From the NCBI GenBank assembly GCA_041908165.1, contig JAYRFV010000063.1:46015-110014 (forward strand): 64,000 bases of DNA, written 5' to 3'. Below the pieces are notes generated by a model that did no database searches, was not told where the DNA came from, and saw only the letters and a list, made by a program, of their open reading frames with translations. Both the position numbers and the translations under genes were made by a program. How positions within the stretch are numbered: position 1 is the stretch's first letter; every line of letters begins with the position of its first letter. Source of the DNA: JACQZU01 sp041908165 (GTDB lineage Bacteria; Acidobacteriota; Holophagae; Holophagales; Holophagaceae). Below, piece after piece: positions 1 through 7,579 of this stretch.

Positions 1-569
1 CCGGAGGAACCGGTGGCGGCGGTCGCCGCGAGGAATCCCAGGTCCAGCCCGCGCAGCGGCAGCAGCGCCAGCTGCAGGGCGGTGGCGAAGCAGCCCGCCG
101 AGGCGATCCGGCGGGCCCCGCGCAGGGCCTCGCGGTTCCATTCGGGGAGGCCGTACACGAAGCTGCCGAGCCGCTCCGGGTGCGGGTGGGCCTTGCCGTA
201 GGCGGCGGCGAAGCGGTCCGCGTCCGCCAGCCGGAAGTCCCCGCTGAGGTCGACCAGGGTCAGACGGTCGGCCAGACCAGGCTCGGCCCAGGCCCGCTCC
301 AGGCCGGAAAGCTGCTGGGCCAGTTCGCCGTGGGGCAGGGCCGCGAACACCACCGGCCGGGCGCTGTCCGCCAGGCCGCGCCAGTCGACCGTCTCCAGGA
401 AGGATCCCTCCACCACCCCGCGGAGGTTGGGGTGGACCGCGGAGAACGGCTTCCCGGCCTGCTGCCGGGAGGTGCCGGCCAGGGAGCGCACCTGCGGATG
501 CGCCGAGAGCAGCCGCAGCAGTTCTCCGCCGCCGTAGCCGGAAGCCCCTAGGATGACGATATCGATCAT
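1..569 (-). CDS. argC: N-acetyl-gamma-glutamyl-phosphate reductase, 5' part
   Basis: Reduces N-acyl-glutamyl phosphate to the semialdehyde with NADPH, the third step of arginine synthesis. The gene starts at ATG 569 and leaves the window at its left edge, so only about 189 residues are present. The N-terminus reads MIDIVILGASGYGGGELLR, the Rossmann dinucleotide loop typical of ArgC. The catalytic cysteine lies in AGCFATA, a short form I associate with Bacteroidetes-type ArgC (usual form NPGCYPT), and TGSS follows near the truncation. An AGGA Shine-Dalgarno lies about 10 nt upstream. It is the last gene of the leftward arginine operon visible here. The identification is firm; substrate acyl group (acetyl or succinyl) is not determinable from this piece. 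Confidence 0.93.
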   Translation of the reverse strand, partial: MIDIVILGASGYGGGELLRLLSAHPQVRSLAGTSRQQAGKPFSAVHPNLRGVVEGSFLETVDWRGLADSARPVVFAALPHGELAQQLSGLERAWAEPGLADRLTLVDLSGDFRLADADRFAAAYGKAHPHPERLGSFVYGLPEWNREALRGARRIASAGCFATALQLALLPLRGLDLGFLAATAATGSS

Positions 570-587
570 GGACGGGTCCTGAGGTGG

Positions 588-605
588 GGGGACGCCTTCG
601 TCCCC
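588..605. other. Perfect 7-bp hairpin in the gap before argC
   Basis: GGGGACG, a CCTT loop and CGTCCCC form a perfect stem in the 43-nt gap between the P-loop gene and argC. No T-run follows on the minus strand, so it is not a classical terminator. It may act in mRNA processing or stability inside the operon; function unknown. Confidence 0.45.
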
Positions 606-612
606 GCGAGGT

Positions 613-1665
613 TCATGCGTGCCCGGACCGGCTCTGGACCTTGCCGGCCACCAGGTCGCCGAGGGCCTGGGCGTGGGTGCGGGCATTGATGGCGGGCAGG
701 CCGAGGGCGTCCTCGACGAAGCGCACGCCGACCCGGTTGTCGGTGGCCGGCCCGGCCACCACATCCACCTGGATGCCGTAGCGCTGCTGCAGGTCGCGGA
801 CGCCGCCGGCGACCCCCACGGGATCGTTGGCGCAGAGGATGAAGGCGGCGCCCCAGGCCATCAGTTCCGGGTCCGCCAGGATCGCCTGGACCCCGTATTC
901 GCCCATGATGCCGTCGCCGGTCTCGGCGACGATCAGGTCCACCCCCTGCGCGGCCAGCTCCGAGAACACGGTCCGCGCCACGCCGGGCGCCGTGGCCGGC
1001 GAGGTGCAGGCCACCCCGGCGTCGGTGAAGTCGTAGGCGTGGTCGGCGCCGTAGTCCTGCATCGCCAGGATGTCGCGCATCAGGGCCACGCCGGTGAGCT
1101 TGGCGCCGCCCACCTTCAGGCCCGCCTGGGCGAAGCGCCGCACCAGCGCGCAGCCGGCGGCGGTCTTGCCGGCGTTCATGCAGGTGCCCATCACGAACAC
1201 CACCGGCACCCGGCCCGCCCCCGGCCGGCCGGGCAGGGCGCCCATGCCGATGTGCGCCGGCTCGCCGCGCCGCGATCCGAATTCCTGGAAGGCCAGCACC
1301 TGGCCCAGCACCTCCACCTCGAAGGGCGCGCCCACGTCGGGGTTGCCGCTGACCAGTTGGCCCATCACCCCGCCCAGGTTGAGCAGGTGCACCACGTCGC
1401 CCGGCGCCACCCGCTCCGGCAACACCCCTTCGTAGCCCTGCAGGGCATTGCGGTGGCCCAGCGCCCCCACCACGATGTCGCCCTTGTGCAGCACGCTCAT
1501 CCGCCCGTGGGGATCCTCCAGCTGGTGGTAGACGTTCTTCTCGTTGAGGATGCGGCCGGCGACCACGGCCCCGTGGCGGACCTCGATGTCGGCCGTCAAG
1601 GTGACGCTGCGCTGCAGCCGCAGGTTGCGGGTCACGCTGCTGATCTTGTCGAGATGGATTCGCAT
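613..1665 (-). CDS. Uncharacterised P-loop NTPase within the arginine operon
   Basis: 350 residues of unknown function. A Walker A motif GTCMNAGKT lies at residues 160-168 and a possible acidic switch AETGDGIMGE near 248-256. Between them, KLTG (189-192) and DYGADHAYDFTDAG (204-217) resemble the layout of SIMIBI-class NTPases such as dethiobiotin synthetase-like or DUF1611-like proteins. That is a fold-level guess. The first 150 residues look like a separate beta-rich domain without recognised motifs. The ATG at 1665 has GAGG about 7 nt upstream. It lies between argG and argC in the same direction, 43 nt from argC, so it is probably co-transcribed. None of the standard arginine enzymes looks like this. 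I do not assign a function. Confidence 0.8.
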   Translation of the reverse strand: MRIHLDKISSVTRNLRLQRSVTLTADIEVRHGAVVAGRILNEKNVYHQLEDPHGRMSVLHKGDIVVGALGHRNALQGYEGVLPERVAPGDVVHLLNLGGVMGQLVSGNPDVGAPFEVEVLGQVLAFQEFGSRRGEPAHIGMGALPGRPGAGRVPVVFVMGTCMNAGKTAAGCALVRRFAQAGLKVGGAKLTGVALMRDILAMQDYGADHAYDFTDAGVACTSPATAPGVARTVFSELAAQGVDLIVAETGDGIMGEYGVQAILADPELMAWGAAFILCANDPVGVAGGVRDLQQRYGIQVDVVAGPATDNRVGVRFVEDALGLPAINARTHAQALGDLVAGKVQSRSGHA

Positions 1666-1682
1666 GGATGCCTCAGAAAGCT

Positions 1683-1759
1683 TTCAACGCAAAGGCGCGA
1701 AGGCGCAAAGAAGAACCTTTGGATCTTGCTTCTTCGCGCCTCTGCGCCTTTGCGTTGAA
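1683..1759. repeat. Inverted repeat, family A (8-nt periodic arms), copy 1
   Basis: Two 31-nt arms (1683-1713 and 1729-1759) pair with three mismatches around a 15-nt loop. Each arm is itself made of an 8-nt unit close to GCAAAGGC repeated about three times and begins TTCAACGCAAAGG. The right arm ends one base before the argG stop codon. A second, more diverged copy lies at 4465-4572. It looks like a mobile REP/MITE-like intergenic element rather than a terminator, as no T-run follows. Confidence 0.8.
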
Positions 1760-2956
1760 TCATTCCATTCCCTTTTCCGCCCGCAGCGCCAGCATCTGCT
1801 GGATGCCGAACAGTTTGGCGAAGCCGGCGGCCTCCTCTCCGGTCCACAGGGTGGCGCCCTCGCCGTAGGAGGCCACGGCGGCGTTCATCAGCGTGTGCGG
1901 GGAGCGCACGCCCTCCACGGCGAAGCCCCGCGGGTACAGGCGCACCCGCACCTCGCCGGTGACCCTCGCCTGGCTGCTGGCCAGGTAGGCTTCCAGGTCG
2001 CGGGCGACCGGGTCCAGGAAATGCCCCTCGTGCAGCAGGCTGCCGTAGAGGTTGCCGATCGACTCCTTGCCGAACAGCTGCTTGCCGGTGAGCACCAGCT
2101 TCTCCAGCTCGCGGTGGGCGGCGATGAGCAGGTGGGCGGCGGGGGCTTCGAAACCGACCCGGCCCTTGATGCCCAGGATGGTGTCGCCGAGGTGGATGCC
2201 GCGGCCGATGCCGTAGCGCCCGCCGAGGGCATTCAGCCGCTGGGCCACCGCCACCGGTCCCAGGTCCGCCCCGTCGAGGGCGACCGGCTCGCCCTTCTCG
2301 AAGCGCAGCACCAGGCTCTGCGGCGCCAGGTTCGGATCGATGGCGCCGCCCGGGAAGGCCTCGTCCGGGAGCATGGCCCACGCGTCGTGGGTCTCCTTCC
2401 CACCCACCGAGGTGCCCCACAGCCCCTCGTTGATGGAGTAGGCCTCGGTCTTCTCCGGGAAGTGGAAGCCGCGCTCGGCCAGGAAGGCGCGCTCCTCCGC
2501 CCGGCTGGGCATGAGGTCGCGGATCGGCGTGAGCAGCGCCAGGTCCGGCGCCAGGGCGCGGAAGGCGACATCGAAGCGCACCTGGTCGTTGCCGGCCCCG
2601 GTGCTGCCGTGGGCCAGGGCGGTCGCTCCGATCGCGCGGGCTGCGGCCACCGTGCGCCGGGCCTGGCAGACCCGCTCGGCGCTGACGCTCAGCGGGTACA
2701 GGTTGCCGCGCAGGACGTTGCCCGCCACCAGGAAGCGCAGGTAGCCGTCCCAGAGTTCCTGGCGGGCGTCGACGGTCGTGTGGGAGGCCGCCCCCAGCTT
2801 CGGCGACAGCCCCTCGATGCGGGCCAGCTCCTCCGCGGAGAAGCCGCCGGTGTCGATGGTGGCGGTGTGGACCTCGTGGCCCTGGGCCTTGAGCCACACC
2901 ACGCAGTAGCTGGTGTCGAGGCCACCGGAGAAGGCGAGGAGGACTTTGTGCGGCAT
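1760..2956 (-). CDS. argG: Argininosuccinate synthase
   Basis: Condenses citrulline and aspartate with ATP to argininosuccinate. The protein opens MPHKVLLAFSGGLDTSYC, with the PP-loop SGGLDTS that binds ATP pyrophosphate. Chosen start is ATG 2956, giving 398 residues, with GAGG about 8 nt upstream. A longer reading frame to 3004 would run through repeat family B and is rejected. Further family features include TGAGNDQVRFD and SINEGLWGTS. The gene is separated from argH by a 124-nt gap filled by a repeat and ends right at another repeat. Identification is secure. Confidence 0.97.
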   Translation of the reverse strand: MPHKVLLAFSGGLDTSYCVVWLKAQGHEVHTATIDTGGFSAEELARIEGLSPKLGAASHTTVDARQELWDGYLRFLVAGNVLRGNLYPLSVSAERVCQARRTVAAARAIGATALAHGSTGAGNDQVRFDVAFRALAPDLALLTPIRDLMPSRAEERAFLAERGFHFPEKTEAYSINEGLWGTSVGGKETHDAWAMLPDEAFPGGAIDPNLAPQSLVLRFEKGEPVALDGADLGPVAVAQRLNALGGRYGIGRGIHLGDTILGIKGRVGFEAPAAHLLIAAHRELEKLVLTGKQLFGKESIGNLYGSLLHEGHFLDPVARDLEAYLASSQARVTGEVRVRLYPRGFAVEGVRSPHTLMNAAVASYGEGATLWTGEEAAGFAKLFGIQQMLALRAEKGME

Positions 2957-2977
2957 GGGGACCTCAGCAAGGGGATT

Positions 2978-3055
2978 CACCACCAGGACACCAAGGTTCA
3001 CCACAACAAGGATTGCCCTTGGCGGTTCTTGGTGCCCTTGGTGTCTTGGTGGTTG
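2978..3055. repeat. Inverted repeat, family B (8-9-nt periodic arms)
   Basis: The left arm (about 2978-3011) is built from CACCAAGG-like units with an 8-9-nt period. The right arm (about 3018-3053) is the complement, ending in CTTGGTGTCTTGGTGG. The element fills most of the gap between argH and argG. Its architecture matches family A but its unit sequence differs. No coding or terminator signature is seen. Confidence 0.75.
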
Positions 3056-3080
3056 GATGTTCCATTTCCTGACGCCCTAC

Positions 3081-4445
3081 TCACGCCACGTCCCAGACGC
3101 CGCTCTGGACGGCGGTGAGGTGGGCGGCTCGGGCCTCGATCCAGGCCCGGCCCTGGGCCAGGTCGGCGGCGGTCGCCGGCAAGCCGAGGTTGGCGGTGCC
3201 GCCGGTGTGGGTGGAGCGGAACGCCTCCGGATCGGGACCGAAGGTCCCGTCCTTGAGCTCCTGGGCCACCTGCCGGTAGGCATCGCGGAACGGCAGGCCG
3301 GCCGCGGCCAGGTGCAGCGCCCGCCCGGCGGCCAGCAGGTCGGGGGTGCAGGCGGCGGCGCAGGCCTCGGTCCGCACCTCGAGCGCCCCCACCAGCCGGG
3401 TGGCGACGTCGAAGAGCTGGTCCGCGCAGTGCAGGGCCGACAGCAGCGGCTTCTTCATCAGCTGCAGGTCGCGGTGGTAGTTGCCGGGCAGGCCGGTGGC
3501 GATCTCCCGCAGCATCGCCGCCCAGCCGCGCAGCTCGGCGCAGCTGGCGCGGGCCAGCTCGACCACGTCCGGGTTGCGCTTCTGCGGCATGATCGAGGAA
3601 CCGGTGGTGAAGGCGTCGGGAAGTTTCAGGAAGCCGAACTCCTCGGTGCTGTAGAGGGCGATGTCCCAGAAGGCCTTCTCGAGCCCGAAGGCCACCGAGC
3701 AGATCCAGTCCAGCAGCGCCTGCTCGTGGCGACCGCGGGAGTTGATCACGTCCACCGGGCTGCGCTGCACCGCGGTGAAGCCGAGCAGGCCGGCGACCCG
3801 CTCCCGGTCCAGCGGCACCGGCGCCCCGAACCCGGCGGCGGCGCCCAGGGGGCAGCGGTCGAGCCGTGCGTAGACCGCCGGCAGGGCCGCCAGCTCCTCC
3901 GCCAGCCCCTCGGCGAAGGCCTGCCCCCACTGGCCCCAGGAGCTGGGCATGGCGCGGCGCAGGTGGGTGTAGCCGGGCAGCGGCTGGTCGCGGTGGGCCT
4001 CGGCGAAGCCGAGGAAGGCCTCGGCCATGCGCGCCACCTTGCCGCCCAGGGCCAGCAGCGCATCGCGCATCAGCAGGCGCAGCGCCAGGGCCACCTGGTC
4101 GTTGCGCGAGCGGCCCAGGTGCACGCGCTTGCCGGTGTCGCCGAGCATGCGCGTGAGTTCGGCCTCGAGGGCGGTGTGGCCGTCCTCCTGCTCCGGAAGG
4201 ATGTGGAAGGCGCGCTGCGCGACCAGGTGCGACACCCGGCGCAGGCCGTCCACCAGCGCCTTGGCCTCGGTCCCCTGCAGCAGTCCGGTCTCCGCCAGCA
4301 TCCGCACGTGCGCTGCACTGCCCAGGCAGTCCCAGGGCAGCAGTTGCAGGTCCAGCAACGGGTCCTCGCCGACGGTGAAACGGTGCACCAGCACGTCCAG
4401 GGGCAGGTCCTTCGACCACAGCTGCGAAGCGTTGGGATGGGTCAT
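3081..4445 (-). CDS. argH: Argininosuccinate lyase
   Basis: Splits argininosuccinate into arginine and fumarate. The 454-residue protein carries the fumarase/ASL superfamily signature GSSIMPQKRNPD, plus SRNDQVA and the catalytic TGGTAN region near the C-terminus. The ATG at 4445 (MTHPNASQLW) gives a normal family length. No strong Shine-Dalgarno is visible (GGA about 13 nt upstream), so the exact start is less sure. It lies in the leftward arginine operon between the deacylase and argG, flanked on both sides by inverted repeats. Confidence 0.96.
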   Translation of the reverse strand: MTHPNASQLWSKDLPLDVLVHRFTVGEDPLLDLQLLPWDCLGSAAHVRMLAETGLLQGTEAKALVDGLRRVSHLVAQRAFHILPEQEDGHTALEAELTRMLGDTGKRVHLGRSRNDQVALALRLLMRDALLALGGKVARMAEAFLGFAEAHRDQPLPGYTHLRRAMPSSWGQWGQAFAEGLAEELAALPAVYARLDRCPLGAAAGFGAPVPLDRERVAGLLGFTAVQRSPVDVINSRGRHEQALLDWICSVAFGLEKAFWDIALYSTEEFGFLKLPDAFTTGSSIMPQKRNPDVVELARASCAELRGWAAMLREIATGLPGNYHRDLQLMKKPLLSALHCADQLFDVATRLVGALEVRTEACAAACTPDLLAAGRALHLAAAGLPFRDAYRQVAQELKDGTFGPDPEAFRSTHTGGTANLGLPATAADLAQGRAWIEARAAHLTAVQSGVWDVA

Positions 4446-4464
4446 GGCAGGAGTCCAGAAAATG

Positions 4465-4572
4465 AACAATGCAAAGGCGCAAAGGCGCAAAGGAATCCCA
4501 AGATGAAGAGAAAACCGGCCATGGGACTTTCTGACTTTCGTTTCATTGCGCCTCTGCGCCTTTGCGTTGAAA
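4465..4572. repeat. Inverted repeat, family A, copy 2
   Basis: The left arm (about 4467-4495) holds three GCAAAGGC-like 8-nt units. The right arm (about 4541-4570) ends GCGCCTTTGCGTTGA, the same terminus as copy 1 at 1683-1759. The loop is longer (about 45 nt). It occupies the gap between the deacylase gene and argH. Same unit and ends but different loop supports a dispersed repeat family. Confidence 0.78.
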
Positions 4573-4591
4573 AGGTCATCTTTTCCATGTT

Positions 4592-5647
4592 CTACCCCTT
4601 CTTCGCGGCACTGAAGTAGCCGTCGATGAGGGCGCGGTAGAAGGCGGCGCCCCGGTGCAGTTCGCTCCGCAGCAGGTACTCGTCCGGGCGGTGGCTGCGG
4701 TGGGTGTCGCCGGGGCCGGCCTTGACCGTGGGCAGGCCGCCCAGGAAGACCCAGTCGGAGGTGGTGGCGGAACCCACCGGCCCCACCGCCCCGGCCGCGG
4801 CCAGCGCGGCCTGGACGATGGGCTGGTCGGCCTCGGTGGCCATTGCCCGGTAGCGGTCGGAGTGGACCTGGACCTCGCTCTCCAGCTGGGAGGCGAAGAA
4901 CCGCACCAGTTCGGCGTGGTCGAGGTTGGGGGTGGTGCGCAGGTCGATGAAGAACTCGCAGGCGTCCGGCACCTGGTTGCGGGCCAGGCCGCCGCCGATC
5001 TGGGTGACGTGGGGACGGCTCGCGCCCAGCAGCGGGTGTCCCTCGAAGCGGAACAGCTCCAGCCGGGCGATGTCGCGGGCGGCCTTGTGGATGGCGTTCT
5101 CGCCGAGCTGGGCGTGGGCGGCGTGGGCGCCCTGGCCCCGGGCCAGGCAGCGCAGGATCAGCATGCCGCGCTGGGCGGCGCAGACCTGCAGGCCGGTGGG
5201 TTCGCCCACCACCGCCGCGTCGAGGGTCCCGAGCCGGTTCCGCAGGACGGACATGCCCGCGCCGCCGGACTCCTCCTCGGCGGTGAGGGCGAACACCGCG
5301 GTGCCGAGGGCGGGCGGCGCTTCCGCCAGTCCGAAGGCGGCCCACAGCAGGGCCGCCACGCAGCCCTTGGCGTCGTTGGCGCCCAGGCCCACCAGGCGGT
5401 CCTCGGCCCAGGCCGCCTCCCAGGGGTTGCCGCTCCAGCCCGCGCAGGGCGGCACGGTGTCGAGGTGGCTGTTCAGCAGGAGCCTCGGCGCCCCGGACCC
5501 GACTTCGAACCAGAGGTTGTTCCCCTCGCGGCGGACCGCGATCCCGCGTTCCTCGAGGAGGGCCTGGACCAGGCTGGCGATCGGCCCCTCCTGGCCGGAG
5601 ACGCTGGCCGCGGCGACCAGCTTCTGCAGCAGGTCGTCCAGGGTCAT
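4592..5647 (-). CDS. M20-family N-acyl-citrulline/ornithine deacylase
   Basis: A zinc-dependent M20 peptidase-family hydrolase of 351 residues. Metal and catalytic motifs seen are SHLDTVPP, GANDAKGCVAA and TAEEESGG, with the dimerisation domain between, and a late H in GDTHRSHRPDE. The family includes ArgE, DapE and N-acetylcitrulline deacetylase. Because the operon carbamoyltransferase is of the acyl-ornithine type, removal of the acyl group from acyl-citrulline is the most likely step. Start ATG 5647 (MTLDDLLQKLV) follows GGTGG at about -6 and lies 19 nt after the argB stop. Acetyl versus succinyl specificity cannot be read directly. Confidence 0.88.
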   Translation of the reverse strand: MTLDDLLQKLVAAASVSGQEGPIASLVQALLEERGIAVRREGNNLWFEVGSGAPRLLLNSHLDTVPPCAGWSGNPWEAAWAEDRLVGLGANDAKGCVAALLWAAFGLAEAPPALGTAVFALTAEEESGGAGMSVLRNRLGTLDAAVVGEPTGLQVCAAQRGMLILRCLARGQGAHAAHAQLGENAIHKAARDIARLELFRFEGHPLLGASRPHVTQIGGGLARNQVPDACEFFIDLRTTPNLDHAELVRFFASQLESEVQVHSDRYRAMATEADQPIVQAALAAAGAVGPVGSATTSDWVFLGGLPTVKAGPGDTHRSHRPDEYLLRSELHRGAAFYRALIDGYFSAAKKG

Positions 5648-5666
5648 CGCGTCCACCCGGTCCGGG

Positions 5667-6572
5667 TCATGCGCCGCCGCCCTCGGCCGGAACGCCATTG
5701 GCCACCAGCATGGTACCGCTGCCCTCGTTGGTGAAGACCTCGGTGAGCAGGGCGTCCTGGCCCAGGCCGCTGACCAGGTGGACGGCCGGCACGCCGCCGC
5801 GGAGGGCCGCCTTGGCGGCGGTCACCTTGGGCCGCATGCCCCCCTGGACCACGCCCTCGCCCTCCAGCACGGCCAGGTCCTTGAGGTCGGCGAAGGGCAC
5901 CAGGCTGCTCGGCTCCTTCACGTCGCGCAGCAGGCCGGGCACGGCCAGCAGGAAGAACAGCTTCTCGGCGCCCAGGGCCTGGGCCAGGCTGGCCGCGACC
6001 GTGTCGGCGTTGGTGTTGAACACCTGGCCGCTGGCGTCGGCGGTGAAGGGCGCCACCACCGGCACGTAGCCGCCGGCGATGAGGTGCTTGAGCAGGGCCG
6101 GGTCGACCGCCTTGACGTCGCCCACCAGGCCGAAGTCCACCATCTGCCCATCGACCATCACCGGCGGCCGCTTCTCCGCCCGCAACAGCCCGCCGTCGAG
6201 GCCCGACAGGCCCACCGTGGGCACGCCGGCGCCCTCGAGGTCGGCCAGCAGGTCCATCTGCAGCCGGCCCTTGAAGGCCATCTTGGCGGCTTCCAGGACC
6301 TCCGGCGGCGTGACCCGGCGGCCCGCCACCTTTTCCGTGGGCAGCCCCATGGTCTCGCACAGGGAGTCCAGGCCGGTGCCGCCGCCGTGGACGATCACCA
6401 GCGGGATCGAGAAGCTCCAGAGCACCGCAAGCTGGGCGCAGACGTTGCGGCGCAGCTGGGGGTCGTCCAGCAGCTCGCCGCCGAGCTTGACCACGAAGAT
6501 CTTCGAGCGGAACTGGCGGACGTAGCGGGCGGCGCTGCGGAGCGTGGAGAACGGTTCGGAGGTGCGGTTCAT
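5667..6572 (-). CDS. argB: N-acetylglutamate kinase (amino-acid kinase family)
   Basis: Phosphorylates N-acyl-glutamate. The 301-residue protein shows VVKLGGELLDD (phosphate loop, residues about 27-37), VIVHGGG (about 59-65) and a late NTNADTVAA region, with GGMRPKV near the C-terminus, all typical of the carbamate/amino-acid kinase fold. Start ATG 6572 gives MNRTSEPFSTLR; only a weak GGA precedes it. The gene lies 17 nt after argF' and 19 nt before the deacylase. An N-terminal extension of about 25 residues could relate to arginine feedback, which is inference. Confidence 0.94.
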   Translation of the reverse strand: MNRTSEPFSTLRSAARYVRQFRSKIFVVKLGGELLDDPQLRRNVCAQLAVLWSFSIPLVIVHGGGTGLDSLCETMGLPTEKVAGRRVTPPEVLEAAKMAFKGRLQMDLLADLEGAGVPTVGLSGLDGGLLRAEKRPPVMVDGQMVDFGLVGDVKAVDPALLKHLIAGGYVPVVAPFTADASGQVFNTNADTVAASLAQALGAEKLFFLLAVPGLLRDVKEPSSLVPFADLKDLAVLEGEGVVQGGMRPKVTAAKAALRGGVPAVHLVSGLGQDALLTEVFTNEGSGTMLVANGVPAEGGGA

Positions 6573-6589
6573 GGGGATTCCGGGACGGG

Positions 6590-7579
6590 CTACGGGTTGA
6601 GCAGCAGATCGAGCAGGGCGCGCTGGACGTGGAAGCGGTTCTCGACCTCGTCGACCACCCTGCAGGCGGCGCCGTCGAGGACGCCGTCGGCGACCTCGAC
6701 GTTGCGCCGCACCGGCAGGCAGTGCAGGAAGATGGCGTCGGCCGCGGCGCGGGCCAGGTGCGCGGGCGAGGTCAGCCAGTCGGGGTGGGCCTTCACCGAT
6801 TCCGGACCGAGGCCGCCCGCGGTGGCCGGGCCCCAGGCCTTGGCGTAGACCACCCGGGTCCCCTGCACCGCCTCGTCCAGCCGGTCGGTCACGCTGACCG
6901 ATCCGCCGGTCGCCTTGGCGTAGGCCTCGGCCTCCGCCATCACCTCCGGGGTCAGCTCGAAGCCCTTGGGGTGGGCGATCCGGACCTCGCAGCCGCAGGC
7001 GGCGGCGGTGAGCAGGAAGGAGTTGGGCACCGCCTTGGGCAGGACCTTGATGTGCGGGGCCCAGGCCAGGGTGACCGGCAGCCCCCTGGTGCTGCCGAAG
7101 GTCTCGCGGGCGGTCATCAGGTCGGCCAGGCCCTGGCAGGGGTGCTCGCGGGCCGATTCCATGCTGATCACCGGCACCGTGCTCAGGTCGCGGAAGGCGT
7201 TCATCACCGGGTCGGCGTGGTCGGCTGCGTCGTCGGCGCAGCCGGCGAAGGTGCGCACCGCCAGGGCATCGACGTAGCGGGCCAGCACCGGCACCGCCTC
7301 CTTGACGTGCTCGGCGCGGTCGCCGTCCATCACCGCACCGATCCGGTCCTCGAGCTTCCAGACGCCGTTGCCGACCTCCAGCACGATCGAGCTGCCGCCG
7401 CCGCGGGCCATCACCGCCTCGAAGCTGGTGCGGGTGCGCAGCGAGGGGTTGAAGAACACCATCCCCAGCAGCCGGTCCACCAGGTGCTTGGGAAAGCCGC
7501 CCTTCCAGGCGATGGCCTTGGCCAGGACGGCATCGGCGCCCCCGGGGCCGAGATCGGCGAGGCGGGTGAAGTGGTTCAT
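6590..7579 (-). CDS. argF': N-acyl-L-ornithine carbamoyltransferase (AOTCase/SOTCase type)
   Basis: Transfers a carbamoyl group to an N-acylated ornithine rather than free ornithine. The 329-residue protein has the carbamoyl-phosphate motif FFNPSLRTRTSFE. It has HCLPVRRNVEVAD where ordinary OTCases carry HCLPAHRG, plus EHPCQGLADLM, VVYAKAWGP and ENRFHVQRA, all as I recall them from Xanthomonas acetylornithine carbamoyltransferase. At the position of Xanthomonas Glu92, which sets acyl preference, residue 89 here is Ala (MDGDRAEHV). Bacteroides succinylornithine enzymes have Pro there. The regulatory Lys302 equivalent is Glu. Succinyl-ornithine is therefore a plausible substrate. The start codon overlaps the argD stop (ATGA). 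Confidence 0.93.
   Translation of the reverse strand: MNHFTRLADLGPGGADAVLAKAIAWKGGFPKHLVDRLLGMVFFNPSLRTRTSFEAVMARGGGSSIVLEVGNGVWKLEDRIGAVMDGDRAEHVKEAVPVLARYVDALAVRTFAGCADDAADHADPVMNAFRDLSTVPVISMESAREHPCQGLADLMTARETFGSTRGLPVTLAWAPHIKVLPKAVPNSFLLTAAACGCEVRIAHPKGFELTPEVMAEAEAYAKATGGSVSVTDRLDEAVQGTRVVYAKAWGPATAGGLGPESVKAHPDWLTSPAHLARAAADAIFLHCLPVRRNVEVADGVLDGAACRVVDEVENRFHVQRALLDLLLNP

Noticed and set aside
2957..3004. Extended argG start (MVNLGVLVVNPLAEV...)
   Set aside because: The extra codons run through inverted repeat family B; ATG 2956 has a good Shine-Dalgarno and the conserved N-terminus.
1760..4445. Large antisense frames across argG and argH
   Set aside because: They show the Arg/Ala/Gly/Pro-rich composition of GC-rich shadow frames, while the argG and argH frames carry full catalytic motifs.
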